Below are positions 46,166 through 55,712 of a stretch of 64,000 nucleotides of DNA, piece after piece. Made by a program: the position numbers and the translations under genes. Within the stretch, counting starts at the first letter, position 1, and each line of letters starts with the position of its first letter. Location: NCBI GenBank assembly GCA_937871285.1, contig CALMQS010000087.1, forward strand, positions 18,038 through 82,037, given 5' to 3'. Under the pieces are notes generated by a model that saw only the letters and a program-made list of their open reading frames with translations, searched no databases and was not told where the DNA came from. This DNA comes from an uncultured Sphingobacteriales bacterium. GTDB taxonomy: Bacteria > Bacteroidota > Bacteroidia > Chitinophagales > Chitinophagaceae.

Positions 46166-46519
46166 CTATCGCAAAAATTTTAAGAATGCAATCAGCATTC
46201 CCCTGATCTCATTTATCATTTTGTTTACTATTGTGTATTCCTCATGGTTAATATAGCTCAGCTCAGATGCGGCAAAGCAACAATAGTCAGTTTCGTTTAC
46301 CGATCCTAATGAATTATTAAGAAAGTGAGCAAAGTCTTTCTCTGTATGCCTTCCGCATCCTTCTACAATATTCAGTGGTATAGACAGTGCCGCTCTTTGT
46401 AATTGAGAAGTCAGTTCGTATTTTTCTTCCTTAGGAAATTTCACTACAATATATTTTTTAATATGCATATATAATTCATGTGATTTCCTCCATACTTCAA
46501 GCTTTTTATAGTCTCTCAT
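46166..46519 (-). CDS. Four-helix-bundle protein (S23/23S rRNA intervening-sequence family)
   Basis: 117 aa from ATG 46519 (MRDYKKLEVWRKSHELYMHI). This start is preferred to the TTG at 46540. Family features: LEVWRKSHEL, FPKEEKYELTSQLQRAALSIPLNIVEG (in part), GRHTEKDFAHFLNNSLGSVNE and the last helix NKMINEIRGMLIAFLKFLR. S23 proteins are small helical bundles found in rRNA intervening sequences and, as Avd, in diversity-generating retroelements. It is embedded in the arginine operon between argC and argD with heptad repeats on both sides, and is likely an insertion. Function here unknown. Confidence 0.85.
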   Translation of the reverse strand: MRDYKKLEVWRKSHELYMHIKKYIVVKFPKEEKYELTSQLQRAALSIPLNIVEGCGRHTEKDFAHFLNNSLGSVNETDYCCFAASELSYINHEEYTIVNKMINEIRGMLIAFLKFLR

Positions 46520-46556
46520 AGCTGGTGTTTTAGTTAGCAAACTTTATTGAGAAGCA

Positions 46557-46595
46557 TATTTCTCCCTACTCCCTACACCTTTCACCCTCTATCTT
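46557..46595. repeat. Heptad repeats on the argC side of the S23 gene
   Basis: CTCCCTA, CTCCCTA, CACCTTT and CACCCTC units, complementary to the GGTGAAA/GGGAGTA type. Confidence 0.65.
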
Positions 46596-46597
46596 TT

Positions 46598-47596
46598 TCA
46601 GAATCCTGTTGACTTCAGCCTCAATCCGGCCGCTTCTTCCAGTCCAAACATCAGGTTCATATTTTGAACCGCCTGTCCGCATGCGCCTTTTAATAAATTA
46701 TCGGTAATGGAATGCACCACTAATTTTGTACCTACTTTTTCTAACTGGACAATGCATTTATTGGTATTCACTACCTGTTTTAAAAAAATGGGCGCATCGC
46801 TTACTATAGTGAACAGATGCTCTTTATAAAATGTTTTATACAGCCCGGTCAGCTCTTCGTAAGTCCGCTCGCAGTGAATGGTAGAGCTAACAAATATACC
46901 CCTCGTAAAATCTCCGCGCCAGGGTACAAAACTAAGCTCCTGTTTAGCCGGCGCACCGGGGGGTGATACCTGCATAAGCGATTGCGCAATTTCTCCCAGG
47001 TGCTGATGCGTTAATGTTTTATAGGCCTGTATATTGTTTGCCCGCCAACTGAAATGTGAAGTGGAGGAAAGACCCTGCCCGGCGCCCGTGCTTCCGGTAA
47101 TGCCGGTAGTATATACTTCTTCCAGCAGGCCGGCGCTTGCCAGGGGCAGCAAGCCCAGTTGGATGGCAGTTGCAAAGCATCCGGGATTCGCTACATCATG
47201 TGCCGATTGTATAGCCGCCTTATTGATCTCGGGGAGGCCGTATACAAAGTTCCGGTTGCCGGCAGAAGATTGTGCAGCAAGCCTGAAATCATTTGCCAGA
47301 TCTATGATTCTGGTATGTTCCGCCACCGTATTCTCTGAAAGAAATTTTCTTGACTCGCCGTGTCCCAAACATAAAAACAAAACATCCAGCGCTCCGCTTT
47401 GCACCGGCGTAAGATCCTGAGTAAAAGCAAGGTCTGTTTCACCGATCAAATCCTGGTGAACGGCATACAATGGTTTGCTGGCATTGCTGCGGCTGTGAAT
47501 GAAAGAAAAATCCACATCGGGGTGATTGAGCAATAACCTGATCAGTTCTCCGCCGGTATATCCCGCTCCGCCTATTATTCCAGCTTTTATTTTCAT
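46598..47596 (-). CDS. argC: N-acetyl-gamma-glutamyl-phosphate reductase
   Basis: NADPH-dependent reduction of acetylglutamyl phosphate to the semialdehyde. 332 aa. NAD-binding start GIIGGAGYTGGELIRLLL, catalytic Cys in DVANPGCFATAIQLGLLP, catalytic His in LTHQHLGEI, SFVPWRGDFTRGIFVSS. It follows argG by 3 nt, so translationally coupled, and it precedes the S23 insertion. Confidence 0.96.
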   Translation of the reverse strand: MKIKAGIIGGAGYTGGELIRLLLNHPDVDFSFIHSRSNASKPLYAVHQDLIGETDLAFTQDLTPVQSGALDVLFLCLGHGESRKFLSENTVAEHTRIIDLANDFRLAAQSSAGNRNFVYGLPEINKAAIQSAHDVANPGCFATAIQLGLLPLASAGLLEEVYTTGITGSTGAGQGLSSTSHFSWRANNIQAYKTLTHQHLGEIAQSLMQVSPPGAPAKQELSFVPWRGDFTRGIFVSSTIHCERTYEELTGLYKTFYKEHLFTIVSDAPIFLKQVVNTNKCIVQLEKVGTKLVVHSITDNLLKGACGQAVQNMNLMFGLEEAAGLRLKSTGF

Positions 47597-47599
47597 CGT

Positions 47600-48790
47600 T
47601 TATACCTGTTTATTTACCAAATGATGTATAGCCACCTGGTTACCAAATATTTTACTGAACCCTCTTACATCTTCACCGGTGAAACCAGTATTCATCTCGC
47701 CATATTTTCCAAACCTGCTGTTCATTAAATCATAAGGCGATTCAATACCAATGATCTGGAAACGGTAAGGCAACAACTGAACAAAAGCTTCACCGGTAAC
47801 ATTTTGCTGAGAATTTTCTAAAAAAGCTTCAATATTCCGCATTACAGGATCCAGTATCTGCCCTTCGTGCAGCCAGTTGCCGTAAAACTGCGCCAACTGG
47901 TCTTTCCAGTTCTGCTGCCATTTGGTAAGCACATGCTTTTCCAGCGCATGGTGTGCCTTTAGTATAACCATCGGTGCCGCCGCTTCAAATCCTACGCGTC
48001 CTTTAATGCCAATAATGGTATCGCCCACATGAATATCGCGGCCTATTCCATAAGGTCCGGCAATGCTTTGCAGGTACTGAATGGCTTCAACGGGATGCGT
48101 GAAGGTCTTGTCGTCCACCCCGGTTAACTCCCCTTTGGTAAAGCTCAATTTAACTTCTCTTGCTTCGGAAGCGGTAACCTGTGTAGGCCAGGCTGCTTCG
48201 GGCAATACGCCTTTTGATGATAAGGTTTCCTTACCGCCTACGCTTGTACCCCACAGCCCCTTATTGATAGAATAAACCGCTTTTTCGAAGTTCATCTGTA
48301 CGCCCTTTTCCTTAAGATACGCAATTTCCGCTTCGCGGCTTAGCTTCAGATCGCGTATGGGTGTAATGATCTCCACGCCGGGTATCATAATATGAAAGAT
48401 CATATCAAAACGCACCTGGTCGTTGCCGGCGCCCGTACTGCCATGCGCTACGGCATCGGCGTGCAGCTTTTTTGCGTGCTCCGCGATATGCAGGGCCTGG
48501 CTCAGCCTTTCTGCGCTTACGCTTAACGGATAGGTATTATTCTTTAATACATTTCCGTAAACCAGGTACCTGATAATACTGTCGTAATAGGAGTGTACAG
48601 CGTTAACAGCAGTGTGCGTTTTTACGCCGAGGGAATAAGCATGATCTTCAATTTTCTGCAGCTCTTCATCTGTAAAGCCGCCCGTATTAACAATCACGGA
48701 GTGCACTTCATATCCCTTATCTTCACTCAGGTACTTTACACAATAAGAAGTGTCTAATCCACCGCTAAAGCCTAAAACAATTTTTTTCAT
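47600..48790 (-). CDS. argG: Argininosuccinate synthase
   Basis: Joins citrulline and aspartate with ATP. 396 aa. ATP-binding P-loop VLGFSGGLDTSYC, AHGSTGAGNDQVRFD, and a C-terminal TGFTGEDVRGFSKIFG. It acts near the end of the pathway but is placed early in this operon, following the GNAT gene by 29 nt. Cytoplasmic tetramer in the family. Confidence 0.95.
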   Translation of the reverse strand: MKKIVLGFSGGLDTSYCVKYLSEDKGYEVHSVIVNTGGFTDEELQKIEDHAYSLGVKTHTAVNAVHSYYDSIIRYLVYGNVLKNNTYPLSVSAERLSQALHIAEHAKKLHADAVAHGSTGAGNDQVRFDMIFHIMIPGVEIITPIRDLKLSREAEIAYLKEKGVQMNFEKAVYSINKGLWGTSVGGKETLSSKGVLPEAAWPTQVTASEAREVKLSFTKGELTGVDDKTFTHPVEAIQYLQSIAGPYGIGRDIHVGDTIIGIKGRVGFEAAAPMVILKAHHALEKHVLTKWQQNWKDQLAQFYGNWLHEGQILDPVMRNIEAFLENSQQNVTGEAFVQLLPYRFQIIGIESPYDLMNSRFGKYGEMNTGFTGEDVRGFSKIFGNQVAIHHLVNKQV

Positions 48791-48819
48791 TTGCAGATCT
48801 TTTTATATAACCGGAACAG

Positions 48820-49545
48820 CTACAGATTGAAAAGGAAATGAAGAATAGATTTCCTGAATTTCATCTTCGCACCGGTATTCGGTTCTTCTTTTTCTTTTTT
48901 CAGAAAGGGTTGCAGCAGCTTCCATTTTTTGATACGCATAAAGCGTTCATATAGTTTTGAATGTTGCTGAAAGGCCTGTTGGGTTGCTTCCGGCTCGGGA
49001 TGATCTTTCGGATCGTAGAGCATAGCGGTGCAGAAGCAGTTCTTGCGCCCTTTGCTCATCAGGATATCATAGTTTACACAACTTTTACAACCCGCCCAAA
49101 AGGCTTCATCCTGTGTTAATTCGGAATAGGTAACCGGCTCATACCCCAATTCGGAGTTGATTTTCATTACAGCTAACCCTGTAGTAAGTCCAAATATCTT
49201 TGCATTGGGGTATAGTTTACGGCTCAGCTCAAATATTTTTCTTTTAATAGCGCGTGCCAGTCCGCCCTTCCTGAAAGCGGGCGCTACAATAAGCCCGGAG
49301 TTAGCTACGTATTCGCCATGGCTCCAGGTTTCTATATAGCAGAATCCGGCCCAAATGCCTTCTTTATCAAAGGCGATCACGGCTTTGCCTTCGCGCATTT
49401 TTTGTTGTATGTATTCGGGGCTTCTTTTGGCTATGCCAGTTCCACGGGCCTGGGCTGAGGAGGCCATTTCATCGCAAATGATCTGTGCAAAACCAAGGTG
49501 CGTTTCATTGGCTATGCTTATCTGAAATTGTTCCTGCGTCTTCAT
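48820..49545 (-). CDS. GNAT acetyltransferase heading the arginine operon (N-acetylglutamate-synthase-like)
   Basis: Start ATG at 49545 (MKTQEQFQISIANETH), giving 241 aa. A longer frame reaches 49758, but its 71 extra residues include repeat-type sequence and look like leader. GNAT core: SGLIVAPAFRKGGLARAIKR (acetyl-CoA loop) and FGLTTGLAVMKINSELGYE. By position it should make N-acetylglutamate in place of ArgA/ArgJ, a known role of stand-alone GNATs in Bacteroidota arginine clusters. A Cys-bearing segment (CKSCVNYDILMSKGRKNCFC) may bind metal. The role is inferred from context. Confidence 0.8.
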   Translation of the reverse strand: MKTQEQFQISIANETHLGFAQIICDEMASSAQARGTGIAKRSPEYIQQKMREGKAVIAFDKEGIWAGFCYIETWSHGEYVANSGLIVAPAFRKGGLARAIKRKIFELSRKLYPNAKIFGLTTGLAVMKINSELGYEPVTYSELTQDEAFWAGCKSCVNYDILMSKGRKNCFCTAMLYDPKDHPEPEATQQAFQQHSKLYERFMRIKKWKLLQPFLKKEKEEPNTGAKMKFRKSILHFLFNL

Positions 49546-49784
49546 TTTTTTGTTCCTTAATAGCGAATAATAGAAGGAGATAACTGCCACCTTTCCGCTA
49601 TCAGCCATGCTGATGCGGCGCTTTTCCATAACGGTGGGTGTGCTATGGTAAAAAGTATCAACGTCGTACCCTAAAGGGAGTTGGGGAACAGAAAAAAACT
49701 GCTCCTGGGAGAACAGGAAAAACCCCACGCAATATAGTGTCTGCCTGAACAGACGCATCAGCGGTTACTGTGGTGAGATTTTTG

Positions 49785-49838
49785 TGCATCGTAGTAGTAG
49801 AGTAAACTATGCTTTGATATATTGTTTTTGACGATGCA
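49785..49838. promoter_or_regulatory. Inverted 8-mer pair before the arginine operon
   Basis: TGCATCGT (49785-49792) and ACGATGCA (49831-49838), exact inverses 38 nt apart. They overlap a poor -7 box (CAAAGAAA at 49837-49844, minus strand) upstream of the GNAT gene. Candidate operator, possibly of an ArgR-type regulator. Confidence 0.35.
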
Positions 49839-49904
49839 AAGAAAATACTTTTTTTACTTGCAGGGGTATTTTTTATGTGAAATTTTAAAAATGAAGGATA
49901 AAAC

Positions 49905-50660
49905 TTATAAACGCACGGGTACGCTATGCACCGCAGCGCTTATTTCCATTATCAGGGAGGGGTCTTTTTCAATTGCATTACCTACCACAATTACGTCTGC
50001 GCCGGCTTTGCAATTAAGATAAGCTTTCTCCGGGTCGCTGATGCCGCCGCCAATAACAAGGGGAATATCAATTACGCCGGCTACAGCGGCAATCATAGCC
50101 TCAGTAATGGGTCGCTCTGCCCCGCTGCCTGCGTCCATATAAATGAGTTTCATACCCAGCATTTCACCTGCCATGGCTGTGCACATGGCAATTTCATTTT
50201 TATTGGAGGGTATAGGACTGGCATTGCTGATATAAGAAACCGTTGTGGGTGCGCCGCCATCAATGACCATATAACCGGTTGAAATAATTTCCAGCCCGCT
50301 TTGCTTAACAAAAGGGGCCGAAATAACATGTTGCCCAATCAGGAGTTCGGCGTTTCTGCCCGAAATGAGCGAGAGATACAGCAAACCATCTGCATAACGG
50401 CTCACCTGCGAAGGAGTGCCGGGAAAAAGTATGACCGGGGTGCTGCACTGCTTTTTGATCTGTTTCACTACTTCATCCAGGTGGTTACTGATCACCAGGC
50501 TTCCTCCCACCAGTAAATAATCCACTTTAGCTTCGCTGGTAAGCTGCGCCAGCTCCGTTATTTTCCGGTCATCTACCTTGTCGGGATCAATAAGCACGGC
50601 AAATGATTTTTTACCCGCCTTCTTTTTGCCTGTTATGGATTGATAAATAAGATCAGTCAT
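49905..50660 (-). CDS. Geranylgeranylglyceryl / heptaprenylglyceryl phosphate synthase
   Basis: 251 aa PcrB/GGGPS family. FAVLIDPDKVDDRK (glycerol-1-phosphate site), LVGGSLV, STPVILFPGTPSQV, EIISTGYMVIDGG, KLIYMDAGSGAERPI and LVIGGGISDPEKA. Family I members in Bacteroidota make polyprenylglyceryl phosphates, archaeal-type lipids whose role in these bacteria is not settled. Gene lies alone between the arginine operon and nrdJ, convergent with neither. Full length. Confidence 0.92.
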   Translation of the reverse strand: MTDLIYQSITGKKKAGKKSFAVLIDPDKVDDRKITELAQLTSEAKVDYLLVGGSLVISNHLDEVVKQIKKQCSTPVILFPGTPSQVSRYADGLLYLSLISGRNAELLIGQHVISAPFVKQSGLEIISTGYMVIDGGAPTTVSYISNASPIPSNKNEIAMCTAMAGEMLGMKLIYMDAGSGAERPITEAMIAAVAGVIDIPLVIGGGISDPEKAYLNCKAGADVIVVGNAIEKDPSLIMEISAAVHSVPVRL

Positions 50661-51059
50661 GCTATAGGTTCCTTAAATGCAAAAATGCAAAAAGTTTTTG
50701 GGTTAGCCGGTTTTAAGGCATAAAATTGCCGGGAGCGTAAATTTCGGGTGTTATAGAGTGAAAGTACGCATAATACTATTACCAGCCGGGCTGGCGTCTC
50801 AAAAGTTTAATATGCCTGTGCGTTAATAAAAAGGGAAGCTTTTTTATGATGTATCCTTTTCCTGCCTGTTGTACATCCCGCAAAAAATAACAGATAGATA
50901 AATGCTCCGCTCCTTGCCCTGCGCGCTTCACAGCACAGGGGGCATTCGCCGCTCTACAGTTAAAAAACTTTGGGCAAACAACCAAATTTTCTTTTCAATA
51001 ATATGTGAAGAAAACACGAAAGCAAATCCTGTTGTACATATAAAATACTTATCCACACG
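50661..51059. other. GGGPS/nrdJ intergenic region
   Basis: About 400 bp with no convincing ORF. A short CCAGCcggGCTGG hairpin at about 50782 and a CCCTGCGCGCTTCACAGCACAGGG-like fold near 50920 are present. No cobalamin riboswitch was recognised despite nrdJ downstream. Confidence 0.5.
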
Positions 51060-51076
51060 CTGTTAATATTTAACAG
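51060..51076. promoter_or_regulatory. Palindrome abutting the nrdJ promoter
   Basis: CTGTTAATATTTAACAG: arms CTGTTAA/TTAACAG with a 3-nt centre, directly before the -33 TTTG (51077). An operator is likely. Confidence 0.6.
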
Positions 51077-51107
51077 TTTGACAAAAGGATTTAGGCTGAT
51101 ATTTTCG
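51077..51107 (+). promoter_or_regulatory. nrdJ promoter
   Basis: -33 TTTG at 51077-51080, 19-nt spacer, -7 TATTTTCG at 51100-51107 (one mismatch to TAnnTTTG). About 66 nt before the ATG at 51173. Confidence 0.65.
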
Positions 51108-51172
51108 TCTTCTTATCATTTGATAATAGTAACTTAACTTATTAGAAAACTTACCAAACCCAAACATAAATT

Positions 51173-54100
51173 ATGACAAATGAAAAACAAAGCGGAGGCT
51201 TGAGGTATCACCGTCTCTTTACCAAAGAGGGTGCAGATGTTTTTAACCTGTTTGAATATGATTACCGCAGTTCCGTAATACGTAATCCCAACGGGGAAAT
51301 CGTATTTGAAATGAAAAATGTGGAAGTTCCCAAACAATGGAGCCAGATCGCTACTGATATATTAGCGCAAAAATATTTTCGTAAAGCCGGGGTACCACAG
51401 CCGGATGGGTCGTTGGGCCGTGAAACTTCTGCAAAGCAGGTAGCGCATCGCATGGCCAATTGCTGGAAAGTATGGGGAGAGCGGCATCATTACTTTGCTT
51501 CACCGGAGGACGCACAGGTATTTTATGAAGAGCTGGTATATTGTATTTTGAACCAGGCCTGCGTGCCCAACAGTCCCCAGTGGTTTAATACCGGGCTGTA
51601 TGAAACCTATGGCATTAAAGGAAAGCCCCAGGGTCATTACTATGTAGACCCCACAGACGGTAAATTAAAAAAATCAACTTCGGCATATGAAAGACCCCAG
51701 CCTCATGCCTGCTTTATATTAAGTGTGGAAGACGACCTGGTAAACGATGGGGGTATTATGGATCTGTGGGTAAGGGAAGCCCGTATATTCAAATATGGCA
51801 GCGGCGTAGGCACTAATTATTCCAATATACGCGGCGAAGGCGAAAAATTGAGCGGAGGCGGCACTTCATCCGGATTGATGAGCTTTTTAAAGATTGGCGA
51901 CAGGGCTGCCGGCGCCATTAAAAGCGGGGGTACCACCCGCCGTGCCGCTAAAATGGTATGTCTTGACCTCGATCACCCGGAAATAATGGAGTTTATTAAC
52001 TGGAAAGTAGAGGAAGAGAATAAGGTAGCTGCTTTGATTGCGGCTGGCTACGCATCAGACTATGAAGGGGAAGCTTACAAAACCGTAAGCGGGCAAAACT
52101 CCAATAATTCCATCCGCATATCAAATGACTTTTTTGAAAAACTGAAAAATAACGAGGATTGGGAGCTGAAAGCGCGTTCTGACGGAAGGGTAATGAAAAA
52201 AATACCTTCCAAAGAAGTATGGAACCAGATTGCGTATGCAGCCTGGCGTTGTGCAGACCCGGGTACCCAATACGATACCACCATCAATGAATGGCACACC
52301 AGCCCCAAAGGTGGACGTATCCGGGCCTCCAACCCTTGTAGCGAGTATATGTTCTTGGACAATACCGCCTGCAACCTGGCCTCTGTGAACCTGCGTAAGT
52401 TTTTTAACGAAGACAATAACATTTTCGATGTCAAAGGCTTCGAATACACGGTGCGGCTCTGGACAACGGTGCTGGAAATATCCGTGCTCATGGCGCAGTT
52501 CCCGTCTAAAGAAGTAGCGCAGCTTTCTTATGACTACAGAACATTAGGATTGGGATACGCCAACCTGGGTTCTATGCTGATGGTGAGCGGCATTCCTTAC
52601 GACAGTCAGGAGGCCCGTGCTGTTGCCGGCGCTATTACGGCAATTATGACGGGCGTTGCTTATAAAACCTCTGCTGAAATTGCACAGCACCTGGGTGCTT
52701 TTGCCCGGTATGAAGAAAACAGGGAAGATATGCTGCGGGTAATGCGTAACCACCGCCTGGCAGCCTATGATGCCGATGAGTATGAGCAACTGAGCATTAA
52801 ACCCCAGGGGATACATGCCAAATACTGCCCCGATTACCTATTGAAAGCGGCCTGTAATGCATGGGATGAAGCCGTGGAAATGGGCGAAAAGTACGGGTAC
52901 CGCAATGCGCAAACCACCGTTATTGCTCCTACCGGAACAATAGGGCTGGTGATGGATTGCGATACTACGGGCGTGGAACCCGATTTTGCCCTGGTGAAGT
53001 TTAAAAAGCTGAGTGGCGGCGGGTATTTCAAGATCATTAACCAGTCGGTACCACAGGCATTGAAGAACCTGAAGTATAATCAAAAAGAAATTGACGCCAT
53101 TATTAAATATGCTGTAGGTTCTGCCACATTCGCAGGTGCTCCTTTCATTAACCCTCAAACCTTAAGCGAAAAAGGCTTTATAGCGGAAGAGATCAAAAAG
53201 CTGGATGGCGCCCTCGCCTCTGCTTTTGAGATCGGCTTTGTATTCAACAGGTTTACGCTGGGGGAAGCCTGCTTAGAACGGCTTGGGTTTACACCTGAAC
53301 AGTATAACGACTGGAATTTCAACCTGCTTGAGGCGCTGGGCTTTACCGCCCTGCAAATTGAAGCAGCTAATGATTATATATGCGGCACAATGACCATTGA
53401 AGGTGCGCCACATCTGAAAAAGGAGCATTACGCTGTATTTGACTGCGCCAATAAGTGCGGCAAAAAAGGAGAACGCTTTATTCATGCCCACGGGCATATC
53501 CGTATGATGGCTGCAGCACAGCCTTTCATTAGCGGGGCGATCTCTAAAACCATCAACCTGCCTCATGAAGCAAAGGTGGAAGAAATAGCCGACTCGTATA
53601 TGCTGAGCTGGGAGCTGGGTTTGAAAGCCTGCGCGCTGTACCGCGACGGATCAAAACTGAGCCAGCCGCTAAGCAATAAAAGTGATACAAAGAAAACCAA
53701 AGAAGATAGTGCAGAAACAACCGCAAGCCAGGACAGTCATTTTATTGATATGGGTAAGCTTACCGTGGATGAATTGTTAGATGAGCTGCACAAGCGTATG
53801 CAGGAATCAACCGATACCAAGCTAAAGCGCCAGCTATCCCGGATTGTTGAAAGAAAGACCCTGCCTGCCAAACGCCGTGGCTTTACACAAAAAGCTAAAA
53901 TAAACGGACAGGCGCTTTTCCTCCGTACGGGAGAATACGGAGATGGTACCCTGGGCGAGATTTTCATTGACCTGGCGAAAGAAGGTTCTACGCTGCGCAG
54001 CCTGATGAACTGTTTTGCCATATCGGTTTCAGTTGGTCTTCAGTACGGAGTGCCGCTGGAGGAATTTGTAGAGAAGTTTGTTTTCACCAAGTTTGAGCCC

Positions 54101-54511
54101 GCCGGCATGGTAGATCATCCTAATATCAAGTCTACTACTTCTATTGTAGATTTTGTTTTCAGGTGTTTGGCTTATGAATACCTGGGAAGAACAGATCTGG
54201 TGCATGTATTAGATAAACCGGAAATAGGCAATGCGGGCAATGACGACTGGGATGATGTGCCAACAGGACTGGAGTATGCCAAGCCACCGGCGCTGAGTGA
54301 TGTAAGAGTAGTTGGAGCTTCGCCTAATAGCGGCTCCGCAGTGCAGCCTTCCAAGGCGCAAAGAGCGGCTGTAAATGCCAATGTGATGAGCGAACATCTA
54401 AAAAGTATGCAGAGCGACGCCCCTGCCTGCAATACCTGCGGACACATTACCGTGCGCAGCGGCACCTGCTACAAATGTTTGAACTGTGGCAACAGCATGG
54501 GTTGCAGCTAA
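51173..54511 (+). CDS. nrdJ: Adenosylcobalamin-dependent ribonucleotide reductase (class II)
   Basis: 1112 aa. Class II reductase that makes dNTPs using coenzyme B12 and so works with or without oxygen. Visible: [11 protein letters not shown] early, [19 protein letters not shown], the active-site region [17 protein letters not shown] (about 386), [20 protein letters not shown] (start at TVIAPTG), and FMTIEG-like [12 protein letters not shown]. The C-terminal zinc-ribbon has [14 protein letters not shown] with CGNSMGCS (about 1086-1112). The last residues and terminator are duplicated 2.1 kb downstream. No nrdA/B in view. Confidence 0.95.
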   Translation: MTNEKQSGGLRYHRLFTKEGADVFNLFEYDYRSSVIRNPNGEIVFEMKNVEVPKQWSQIATDILAQKYFRKAGVPQPDGSLGRETSAKQVAHRMANCWKVWGERHHYFASPEDAQVFYEELVYCILNQACVPNSPQWFNTGLYETYGIKGKPQGHYYVDPTDGKLKKSTSAYERPQPHACFILSVEDDLVNDGGIMDLWVREARIFKYGSGVGTNYSNIRGEGEKLSGGGTSSGLMSFLKIGDRAAGAIKSGGTTRRAAKMVCLDLDHPEIMEFINWKVEEENKVAALIAAGYASDYEGEAYKTVSGQNSNNSIRISNDFFEKLKNNEDWELKARSDGRVMKKIPSKEVWNQIAYAAWRCADPGTQYDTTINEWHTSPKGGRIRASNPCSEYMFLDNTACNLASVNLRKFFNEDNNIFDVKGFEYTVRLWTTVLEISVLMAQFPSKEVAQLSYDYRTLGLGYANLGSMLMVSGIPYDSQEARAVAGAITAIMTGVAYKTSAEIAQHLGAFARYEENREDMLRVMRNHRLAAYDADEYEQLSIKPQGIHAKYCPDYLLKAACNAWDEAVEMGEKYGYRNAQTTVIAPTGTIGLVMDCDTTGVEPDFALVKFKKLSGGGYFKIINQSVPQALKNLKYNQKEIDAIIKYAVGSATFAGAPFINPQTLSEKGFIAEEIKKLDGALASAFEIGFVFNRFTLGEACLERLGFTPEQYNDWNFNLLEALGFTALQIEAANDYICGTMTIEGAPHLKKEHYAVFDCANKCGKKGERFIHAHGHIRMMAAAQPFISGAISKTINLPHEAKVEEIADSYMLSWELGLKACALYRDGSKLSQPLSNKSDTKKTKEDSAETTASQDSHFIDMGKLTVDELLDELHKRMQESTDTKLKRQLSRIVERKTLPAKRRGFTQKAKINGQALFLRTGEYGDGTLGEIFIDLAKEGSTLRSLMNCFAISVSVGLQYGVPLEEFVEKFVFTKFEPAGMVDHPNIKSTTSIVDFVFRCLAYEYLGRTDLVHVLDKPEIGNAGNDDWDDVPTGLEYAKPPALSDVRVVGASPNSGSAVQPSKAQRAAVNANVMSEHLKSMQSDAPACNTCGHITVRSGTCYKCLNCGNSMGCS

Positions 54512-54587
54512 AAAATCATTTTAGGACGGTTAGGAATATATAAACCTACACAAATCCGTTCCGGTTCTCCGGGATGGATTTTTTTTT
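54474..54587. repeat. nrdJ-tail direct repeat, upstream copy
   Basis: The last 12 codons of nrdJ ([12 protein letters not shown] plus stop), the linker ATCATTTTAGGACGGTTAGG and the nrdJ terminator. It matches 56567-56676 at all but two or three positions (copy A has 2 extra nt in the ATATAAAC stretch). Confidence 0.95.
54550..54587 (+). terminator. Terminator of nrdJ
   Basis: AAATCC-gt-TCCGG/CCGGGA-tg-GATTT stem with a 4-nt loop, then nine Ts. Confidence 0.85.
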
Positions 54588-54588
54588 G

Positions 54589-54834
54589 TTTGAGGGGGAT
54601 AATGTTTATTTCAGCCTAAGTCATTTATCGTTTAGACAATGGTTACAATTATATATCAGGGAGGTGAAAATTACTGGCCAGGGGGGGATAAGAGGAATGC
54701 GCTAAGCAAAGACGCTTAGCGCAGCGGGGAACTTAGGACAGCGGGGAACAGCCGTACAAAAAATGGGTAGAAGATATGCGGCAGTTGAGTGTAGATGGTT
54801 GATTTTGTTTTTATTTGCAGGTAAAAGTTCTGAA
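54589..54834. other. Gap with hairpin A in the nrdJ-tail island
   Basis: No gene. TGCGCTAAGC/GCTTAGCGCA (54698-54723) forms a 10-bp stem with a 6-nt loop; it is followed by two CAGCGGGGAAC units. Confidence 0.7.
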
Positions 54835-55408
54835 ATGTTACGACTTATATTTATCCTTTTTGTGTTTATCAACATCACTATTCTCAACTCATGCCAGGTT
54901 AGAAAAGATACAAGTCAAAAGGCGAGATATATTATCACGGATTGACGGCATTAATATAGACATTGATAAATATGGTGCCCCATTCGATAACTATAATCAA
55001 AAACTAACAAAGGCGTTTACTGACAATGATCGCATTCCTTTGCAGAGGCAACAAATTGATTCCCTCAACATATTGTACAGAAATTATATAAAGTCTATTG
55101 ACCGGGGAATACACAAACTGGAAACATTCCAAGAGGTTGATACAACTTTCAAGGTTGTGGCTGCAAACATGGCTTTTTTGCAACATCAAAGGAAACTTTG
55201 GGACAAAATGGGTTCTCCATACCTGAAGATGTATAGCACAGGCTGGTATAATCTTAGTACTGAAGAACAAAATGCTTTTGTTGAATTCATTAATGAATTA
55301 AAAGAGGACCAATCTTTAACTCACAAATTAAGCGATAGTGTTAATTATGTCAGTCGGGAACTTGGAAAAAAATATGGATTTGAATATGTTTTGGAATCAA
55401 GAAAATAA
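54835..55408 (+). pseudogene. Frameshifted lipoprotein gene
   Basis: The frame starting at ATG 54835 gives a lipoprotein signal MLRLIFILFVFINITILNSC and stops at 54943-54945. The body continues in another frame (from about 54920) as SRIDGINIDIDKYGAPF ... to the stop at 55408, ending KKYGFEYVLESRK. The two parts fit one ~190-residue lipoprotein with a one-base shift between codons ~25 and ~36. It is either a recent pseudogene, a sequencing error or a programmed shift. Body family not recognised. It is the first gene inside the duplicated-tail island. Confidence 0.7.
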
Positions 55409-55712
55409 GTTGCTGAAGCTTATTTTCTTTAAATAGGTTTGGTAGCATTACCCTGTGCATAGCAGGCTGCTGCTTTATGGTTATTGTAAATTAAATATTG
55501 GCCATGCTTTCCCTCGATTCCCTGTCACGCCGGCATTATAAACAGGAATTGAAATTTTTATGGCTTAATTATTTCCCTTTGCACCTGCCGGTGTTCGAAA
55601 ATCGCCGGAGGCGATAAGAGGGCTGTGCTAAGCGGAGACGCTTAGCACAGCGGGAGAGAAACAGACGTTGCCAGATACTGAAACCTTACTCAATGCGGCA
55701 TAAGCCTCTATT
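55409..55712. other. Gap with hairpin B in the nrdJ-tail island
   Basis: 304 bp, no gene. CTGTGCTAAGC/GCTTAGCACAG (55623-55650) is an 11-bp stem with loop GGAGAC, a covarying partner of hairpin A. The ATCGCCGGAGGCGAT hairpin precedes it. Confidence 0.7.

Noticed and set aside
49546..49758. 71-residue N-terminal extension of the GNAT gene
   Set aside because: It includes a CCCTAAAGGG-like repeat and has no family similarity, while a good ATG follows at 49545.
50779..50985. 68-aa minus-strand ORF upstream of nrdJ
   Set aside because: Composition is not coding-like and no family feature is visible; it overlaps regulatory sequence.
50661..51172. Cobalamin riboswitch before nrdJ
   Set aside because: No B12-box-like sequence or matching fold was seen in this stretch.
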